Positions 57,900 to 64,000 of a stretch of DNA of 64,000 nucleotides are shown in pieces. Numbering within the stretch: the stretch's first letter is position 1; the number at the start of each line of letters is the position of its first letter. The stretch covers positions 2,790,001 to 2,854,000 of the forward strand of contig OW051496.1 in assembly GCA_932521035.1 (NCBI GenBank). Reading direction: 5' to 3'. The stretch is from Oscheius dolichura. Its lineage: Eukaryota > Nematoda > Chromadorea > Rhabditida > Rhabditidae. The position numbers and the translations under genes were made by a program. A model generated the notes under the pieces. The model was not told the DNA's origin, searched no databases, and saw only the letters and a list, made by a program, of their open reading frames with translations.

Positions 57900-59428
57900 A
57901 TGCATACTGATCCAGCCCTTAAAATGTACGAAGCTATGGCGATTGCAGAAGAAAAGGATGCGGAGATCGACATATTGAAGAAGGAACGGGCAGAATTGTT
58001 GGAATTGATGAAACGGATAGGAAATGGAAGAAGGTCCACAGGTGGGCGGCATAAACCGAAGGTTGGATCTCTGTTTTTCAGCATCGCCTAGCCCAATTTC
58101 TCCGAGTTACAATATTAATGACGGGGAAATGAACACACCCACTACTATCTCCAAACTGGTCTCCGGTATTCAGGTAATAATGGTATATGGGGACGAAAAA
58201 ACGCCCGGGTCTGGTTCGAACCCGAAGGGACCCGGATCCGGACCAATGTTCCCACCAAAGGCTCCTCAAACCCTCGTCTTTGTTTTCGTTTTTGTGTTGG
58301 AAATTTCTGTTATGGGTCGAGCCAAGCCGGATCTCGGATCCGGTCCGGCATTTTTTCGAAAAGTTCGGCCGGGTACGGCCCGATAGTTGTTGGAGAGGAT
58401 ACACTCCGCTCTGACCGACCAAAATTTCGAATCACATGCCTGGAAAGCCCTGCCTTTCATTGCGGCTTCCCAGTTTCTAATCAGACCATTTTCTTAAAGG
58501 GTCAGGGACTAAAAACAACTTTAGCTTAAAAAATTCACCTCATTTTTCTGATCATGAGGGTATTTTCGGTTTTTGCGATGGAGGCTTGCATGGCGAGAAA
58601 CGTGCGTTTTTCAAGGGGATTAACGGTCAAAATTAGATAAAAATTTAAAGGTCGGGCATCTTTTAGACCTTTAAAAATTAACATAAAAATGGAGTTTTAA
58701 CTTGATCGAAACGGACTCCGGAGGTGTTTTTGGTGTCTACTTGTAGAGAAAAAAGAGACGGATAAGGTGTCGCTAAGGAAAATTGCCGGCGAGTCAACGC
58801 AGAGCAGAAATTCACCTCAATGTGATTTTTGGTCTAATCGGATTAATTTGACCAAAAAATAGGTCCCTGACAGTCCCTTTAATAAATGCCTATGGGAGGT
58901 AACCAAGGGTAAATAAAAAGAGTAAATCCACATGATAGTCCACAAAATGCCAAAAAGCCTGACCAATATTTTTCTTTTCAGCTGGCTTTCTCGGATTACT
59001 TCGCTTGGTTCTACAAACCTCACTGGGCTGTCTACGATCGACAAATGTCGACCATTTTCGATAGCAATAGTCTGCGCCGCGAACTGCTCGGCTACGCTTT
59101 CATTCTAATTGTGATCCTGCTGCTCTGCACCTCGCTGGCCCCCCTGCTGGTGAATCTCATCTGTATCGTTTATCCTCTCCTCGCCACGTTGACCATTCTT
59201 CGAGGAAGCTTTGATATTGTCGAGGGTAGACGCCTCTTACTGTACTGGGCCTTTTTTGCCGCTTTGTCCCTCTGTGACTACACATTTGTCTCCACCTTAT
59301 ATTGGCTCCTCAAGGTCCTTCTCTGTATCTATCTCTACCTGCCCCAGACCCAGGGAGCCGTCATTGTCTACTCCGGCGTTATTTACCCCCTGTTGCACTT
59401 TCTCGAGTATAGAAATAAATCTGACTGA
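57900..59428 (+). CDS. TB2/DP1/HVA22 (REEP) family ER-membrane protein
   Basis: Three exons (57900-58041, 58082-58173, 58982-59428) join in phase. A coiled-coil N-terminus (MYEAMAIAEEKDAEIDILKK) leads to a Ser/Pro linker, then a membrane domain: AFILIVILLLCTSLAPLLVN, the family strand VNLICIVYPLLATLTILRG, LLYWAFFAALSLCDY, and LPQTQGAVIVYSGVIYPLL, which matches the W..LP...GA..IY...I.P motif. REEP proteins insert as hairpins and bend tubular ER membrane. The N-terminal coiled coil is unusual for the family. The 808-base second intron holds a GC-rich repeat at 58190-58390. Confidence 0.82.
58190..58390. repeat. GC-rich CCGGGTC/CGGATCC repeat in a REEP intron
   Basis: Multiple short inverted motifs (GACCCGGATCCGGACC, GATCTCGGATCCGGTCC, GGCCGGGTACGGCCCG) surround an A/T-rich spacer, suggesting an old hairpin element. 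It stands out from its A/T-rich surroundings. Confidence 0.5.
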
Positions 59429-59828
59429 TTATCCTGTCTGACACATTATTTTATTCCGTGCTTCCATATTCCTCTCGTCATCCCCACCAAATTCCACCCC
59501 TACTACCTTTTTTCCGTTTGAAAGCGACTTGATCCCAGTCGAAATCCTGTCGAAAAGCCGTACTTCGACCGTTTTCAACCGCCGCGGTCAGCCATTCTCG
59601 CTTCTTCTTCTCCCGCCGCCGGTCGACTGTGTCTTCTGTTCCAGGTTGTATTTGTTTCTATTTTTCTGTTTAAACTTTCGAAAGGCGTGCAGGACCTCTC
59701 CGTAGGCAGGCGCTCTGTCATACCTCCCCCAACAGAAAACGGCGCTGTGGGTCTCCTTCCCACGTAAAATTGCGTCTCTCGTCAATTCGGGTCTTTCTTT
59801 TGTCTAAATTCGGCGATCCTTCTTCCTC

Positions 59829-59955
59829 ACCTGGTGAGGCCTCACCAAGCTCACCTGGTGAGCTCACCAACTACCTCACCGGGTGAGCTCACCAAACCCC
59901 TCACCACTTCACCTGGTGAGCTCACCAAATCTAGAAAAACTCACCAAATCTAGAA
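59829..59955. repeat. Clustered palindromes of the TCACCTGGTGA type
   Basis: CTCACCTGGTGAG and close variants occur about four times, each followed by CTCACCAA, ending in two copies of CTCACCAAATCTAGAAAA. The core contains the E-box CACCTG. A similar palindrome is at 32938-32972. Confidence 0.75.
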
Positions 59956-59959
59956 AATC

Positions 59960-60780
59960 AAATTTTTTTGATTTTGATGATACTTCATCCTATTTGTGTT
60001 ATTTTTCGATCGTGTTTTTACTTTTTTTGATATTTTCAATTACTAACAATATCTAGAGATCACGGGGAATCCGATGCCGTAACTTTTATTTCATAAGGAT
60101 GAATGCCAGAAAAGTTGTAAGCCATAATATGACAAAAGTGAATTTTTTCAAATGAAAAAAATCAACTTAACAACATATCTGGTAGGTTCTTATACGTCGC
60201 TGCTATTCTTCAATACTGTATCACACATTCATAGTATTTTTTTCATTAGTCTTTGTATCTTTCTATATCAGAAAAATATAGAGAAGAAGATGCGCTATCT
60301 TAGCAAGTCTAAAATCATAAGCTCGTTCAGTTACACAGAGAATTCTATTTTGTATGTTTGCGTTATTTGCTTACCTTACCAATCATCGTTTTTTAATACC
60401 TTTCTTGCTAAATCCATGCCTGTTATTGTTAGCAAGCATTGATTTGAATCTAGGCATTGCTTTGAAGAGGTATTACTAGCAGCAAACAATTTTATAGATG
60501 TTACTTTCGCTATCAAATTATTTTCTTAGGCTTAAATTATCTTCTTACTTTGTATACTTTGTTTGTACACGTTTTTATCATCTGGCTTACATCTAGTTAT
60601 GCGTGTTCAGTAAAATAATTGATTTTCCGGACATAAAACAATTAAAAAAACATATGAATAAGCTCAGTCTGCCGCTGCGTTTGAGCCGTGCGGTTCGTTT
60701 TATTATTCTCTAATTACGAATTACTTGATCTTTCTTGTATTTGTTCTAATTCTTTTTATTTTGCTTCTTTTAACTATTGT
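59960..60780. other. Interval without a supported gene
   Basis: A/T-rich; the only long open frame is a hydrophobic stretch with no recognisable domain, probably chance. Confidence 0.45.
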
Positions 60781-60802
60781 TTTTGCAGGTCCCTTCGGGG
60801 AC

Positions 60803-63621
60803 AATGTGTGAAGCCACAAAAATCACTGTCGAAGGCACAAAATGCCTCTATTTGAATGACTTTCATATTTCTAAAATGGATTTAGCAAAGCTTCTCATTG
60901 CAAACAAGTTAGTTTCAATTATATGCAATTATATTGTTTATTTTATAGTGTCCATTCCGAAAGCCTACCAGCTTTTACTTCTTTATATTCTACTGGAACT
61001 TACATTTACACTATTCCCTTCGGTGTTTTGTTTAAACGAGTGGATGTCAGCTACGATTCCCTTCGACCGTGGAATAGTAGGACATTTTATAATTTCATCT
61101 ACTATGTTTTTGCAGGCTCTTCAAATAGGACAAAAAAGGACAACATAGCGATTGATGGTGAAGAATGTGCCTGCTATAGGTCGAAACATCCCATGATTGA
61201 AGGCTTGCGAAAAATGGTACATCACTATGTCTAAACTTATTTTGCAATGCATTTAGATAATTGTATCAGAAACGAAAGCCATTCTAGCTTATATGTTCTC
61301 AGAAGTAGTAGACTTTTCTCAAGCAAAACCATTCGGCAAACACGTTAAACCTTCAACAGTCGCTACAGTAAAAGAAGCTTTAGAATTTCGTAGTGTTAAG
61401 GATACTCAACGAGTCCTTCAAAGTAAAGACGTCGACCTTTCAGAAAATAAAGTGAGCTGTGATTTTCTACGAACCTTTCACTTTTTTAGATTAGAAATAT
61501 TAGCAGGAAAATAGACACCTGTGTTAAGGGGAAAACAGGTCCCGTGTCTATGACATGTTTAGATCAGCTAGCCGGAGCTATTTTTCCCTTCGATGGATAT
61601 CTACAAGTTGAAAAAGGTAAGGATACACTATTTCTTAAATATTCTTCTTTTAGTTGAAGAGAAACCGAACATAACTGCAATTGTTGTCTTTGAGGATGCT
61701 TTAAAAGTATATGCCCGAGATTGCCCAACAGCGGAGCAAGTTTCTACCTTTCGAAAATATATGAAGAATGCAATAGAGTCAGATACAGGTATGCTTCTAA
61801 ACCCTTACATACATTCACTTGTAATTTTTAGCTCCATCTGCAGACAGCTACAACTCTTCCCAATTTATCATCGGGATGGAGTCTCAACTGTCGGTCGATA
61901 CCACTTTCGATCTTTCTCATCTTTTCGCCACTTTCATCATTGGCAAACTTGGAACGTATAAGTAAGCATCTGTTACATTTTTACTTCTTAAATTTAGAAC
62001 GAAGAAGTCGATGAAAGACCGCCCAATCTTGTTGGCGGTTATGATCCACAGTAACAAACGAAAAGAATCACATATCCTCTTCGGTGAAAAATTTGCTGCT
62101 TCTTGGAATAAGGTAGCTAAAGGAAAAGTAGTCCCAAGCATAATTAAGGACGGTGAAACTGCGCTAGAAGAAATAACAAAAGTTAGTTATTTACACTAAT
62201 TAAAATTGTAAAATTATCAGAATAGCGTATTTGACCAGACCCTTCGGCTTCGCTGTGATTTACACTTGTGCGAGAACTTACTAGGAAGGAATAGCATTTC
62301 CTCAAAAGAAGCTGATGTTCTCTTTGGAAAATTAGAAGTATGACAATAGAAGTAATGTGTTGTAATATTTTGAATTTCAGAAAGATTGTAAACTACGGCC
62401 AGGACTTTTTCAGCAACCTACCAGAGAAGCTTTCAGCAAATTTATGGAGAAAATCGGGCATAAATACCCGGAGATGTATAAAAAAATGAAGCCAAAGGAG
62501 GACCAACTTTTCGCGTGAGTCACATTGGTTTTGTTTCATTTTCTTTAGAAGCCATTCTCAAGAAACCAAATTTTATGCTGGATTCGGTGGGAGATACTCT
62601 ACCACTAACATCTCAGAATGCTACAATGAGATGATCAAAAAATATGTGACCAAAAAATGTCTGGCGATAGACTAATGAAAAAATTAATAAAGAAGCACCT
62701 AGGTTAGATACTTTTCTCTACGCTCAACAAGTTGTTCTAGATGAAATGAGAGAAATACATCTGTCTAAGACGTCAGAGTCTGAAGTAGTCGTAGCTATTG
62801 AAAGGAAACCATTTCAAATCCTTTCGGAGAAAGATAAATGTGAAGAAGAATTAACTGATATCAGTTTATTCCAAGAAAGTTTCGTAATCAGCAGTTCTGA
62901 CACATCGGACCTATTTTTTATTCCTAAAGAAATTCTAGCAAGTTAGTTTCTTCATATTCATTAATATTGTTTTAGACCTTTCGGGATTAGAGAAAGAAAA
63001 AATTATTGAAGAGCAAATGCATCTGTTTGCAACTCCTGGACCGCTTAGTCAGAATTGGTACATAGTGTCAAATGATGTTAATGATGAGTTAGTTTTCTAT
63101 ATCAAACAAAATATTTAATACGTTTTAGTTTTGCTAAAGTCACTCCTCTGGCTAAAAAAATTATCTGCAGCTTTCCCAGTTGTCGTATGGAAAAATTTCG
63201 CTTTTTTCCTTGCCAGCATGTGTAAGTCTAGTTTATATGGTATTTAACTTCCATATAGTTTGTGTGTCTTACGCTCTCGCAAAGAATGCCATCCGTTCTG
63301 GGCCTATTTCAAGGAAGTTTCCATGAAGCACAACTATAATGATATCCAGAAGGCTGCCTACAGAAAAGGCGATGGAAGCAAACGTAAAGGGAAACAAGAG
63401 TCAAAAACCAACTATAAAAGGAAATGTATCGACCTTTCGGAGTAGGTTTATTAAAAGAACTACTCTTATTTTGTAGGAGGAATGCCGTAGATAGTACATT
63501 AGAAGAAATGGATCTTGCTTCTTCTCGGGAGGAAACCATCCACAGCGACGAAGAACAATTTCTTTCATCTTATTTAAGCAGAAGCGCCGCATCATTCAGC
63601 AGATTTTATGATTCTAACTAA
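60803..63621 (+). mobile_element. MULE-like transposase gene, multi-exon, with a probable frameshift
   Basis: About twelve short exons with small introns encode a MULE-type transposase. The SVDTTFDLSHLFATFIIGK segment may hold the first acidic catalytic residue, DRPILLAVMIHSNKRKESH the following strands, and SIIKDGETALEEITK with LRCDLHLCEN the KDGE and C..H region typical of MULE cores. The C-terminus has a SWIM-like zinc pattern (CSFPSCRMEKFRFFPCQHV, then CVLRSRKECHPFW). After KKCLAID at about 62675 the frame stops, and the continuation NEKINKEAPRLDTFLYAQQV follows in another frame, so the copy is probably inactive unless spliced there. No clear terminal inverted repeats are seen in the window. 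It may also be a domesticated relative. Confidence 0.65.
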
Positions 63622-64000
63622 TTTCCCCTTCGAGCACTTCCTTTGTTTTTCATATTTGTTTCCTTTCGGAAATTTGTGTTGCTTTATTGTTGTTTTTGTT
63701 ATAGTTGTTTTTCCCCGAATGTTTTCGGTAATAAAAATATAAAAGCATATAAAGTAATTGATTAAAAAAAAAGAAGGAAATTAAAAGGAAAGGGTATGAG
63801 GCTAAGCTATAGACTTCGCCGACCTCTGTACTCTATCCAATGCTTCTGATTTTATTTTGTGCTGATTTTTAAATTGTTTGAGATTATTTTGATATACAAC
63901 AGCTAGTTTATTTTGTCTACAAGCTGTAGAAACTCCAAAAAGTATTCTAGGAAGGAAAACTACCCTCCACTGCACCCATCAGCAATTTCAGCCAGGAAAA
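63622..64000. other. 3' flank of the transposase gene
   Basis: A/T-rich, with an AATAAA at about 63731 that could serve the transposase mRNA. No gene is supported to the window edge. Confidence 0.4.

Overview
The window is nuclear DNA of a free-living or parasitic nematode, most likely a rhabditid. The evidence is a dense array of genes with very short introns (about 33-50 bp) ending in TTTCAG-type acceptors, plus nematode-typical families: a CPG4/DUF19-like secreted protein pair, a STR/SRH-type chemoreceptor piece, a C-type lectin with a Cys-rich tail and a small three-finger protein. Several start codons follow a TTTCAG acceptor by only a few bases, as expected for trans-spliced messages. 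The species cannot be named from the sequence alone. All gene models were joined by hand from splice signals and reading phase.

Layout. 1-7.5 kb holds no recognisable gene, only repeats and two inverted-repeat elements. 7.5-11.8 kb is a complete seven-exon peptide-type GPCR (+). 12.1-14.0 kb has a Pro/Thr repeat protein and a CPG4-like exon pair (-). 14.5-15.8 kb encodes an unusual protein joining the C-terminal half of a ubiquitin-specific protease to a macro domain (+), followed by two strong RNA hairpins. 17.1-18.9 kb is the first of five related coiled-coil/Kelch loci; the others are at 29.4-30.7, 32.3-32.8, 54.0-55.8 and a relic at 57.3-57.7 kb. 20.1-21.9 kb is a complete CPG4-like gene (-). 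24.8-25.4 kb is a three-finger protein (+). 25.5-28.8 kb (perhaps reaching 32.1 kb) is a Ser/Pro/Arg-rich gene (-) that would have Kelch copy 2 nested in it.

33.0-33.9 kb is a 5'-truncated copy of the ribosomal protein L8 gene whose intact partner lies in inverted orientation at 50.5-51.5 kb. Between them sit a tentative membrane/low-complexity gene, a C-type lectin, a coiled-coil gene, a 221-residue secreted protein, a CDK11-like kinase pseudogene, an EB1-like calponin-homology protein, a Josephin deubiquitinase, the ER chaperone BiP (complete, ending in KDEL) and a broken TFIP11/GCFC-like splicing factor. 52.2-52.8 kb is a decayed chemoreceptor beside a 500-bp fold-back element. 55.9-57.3 kb is a possible F-box protein (-), 57.9-59.4 kb a TB2/DP1/HVA22 (REEP) ER-shaping protein (+), and 60.8-63.6 kb a MULE-like transposase (+).

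The functional genes are a mix of housekeeping (RPL8, BiP, EB1, REEP, Josephin) and fast-evolving nematode families. I see no operon or single pathway tying them together. The most unusual coding feature is the USP-macro fusion. The most striking structural features are the inverted RPL8 duplication, the local Kelch expansion with partly decayed members, and a family of intronic hairpin elements, one copy of which carries a tRNA-like core.
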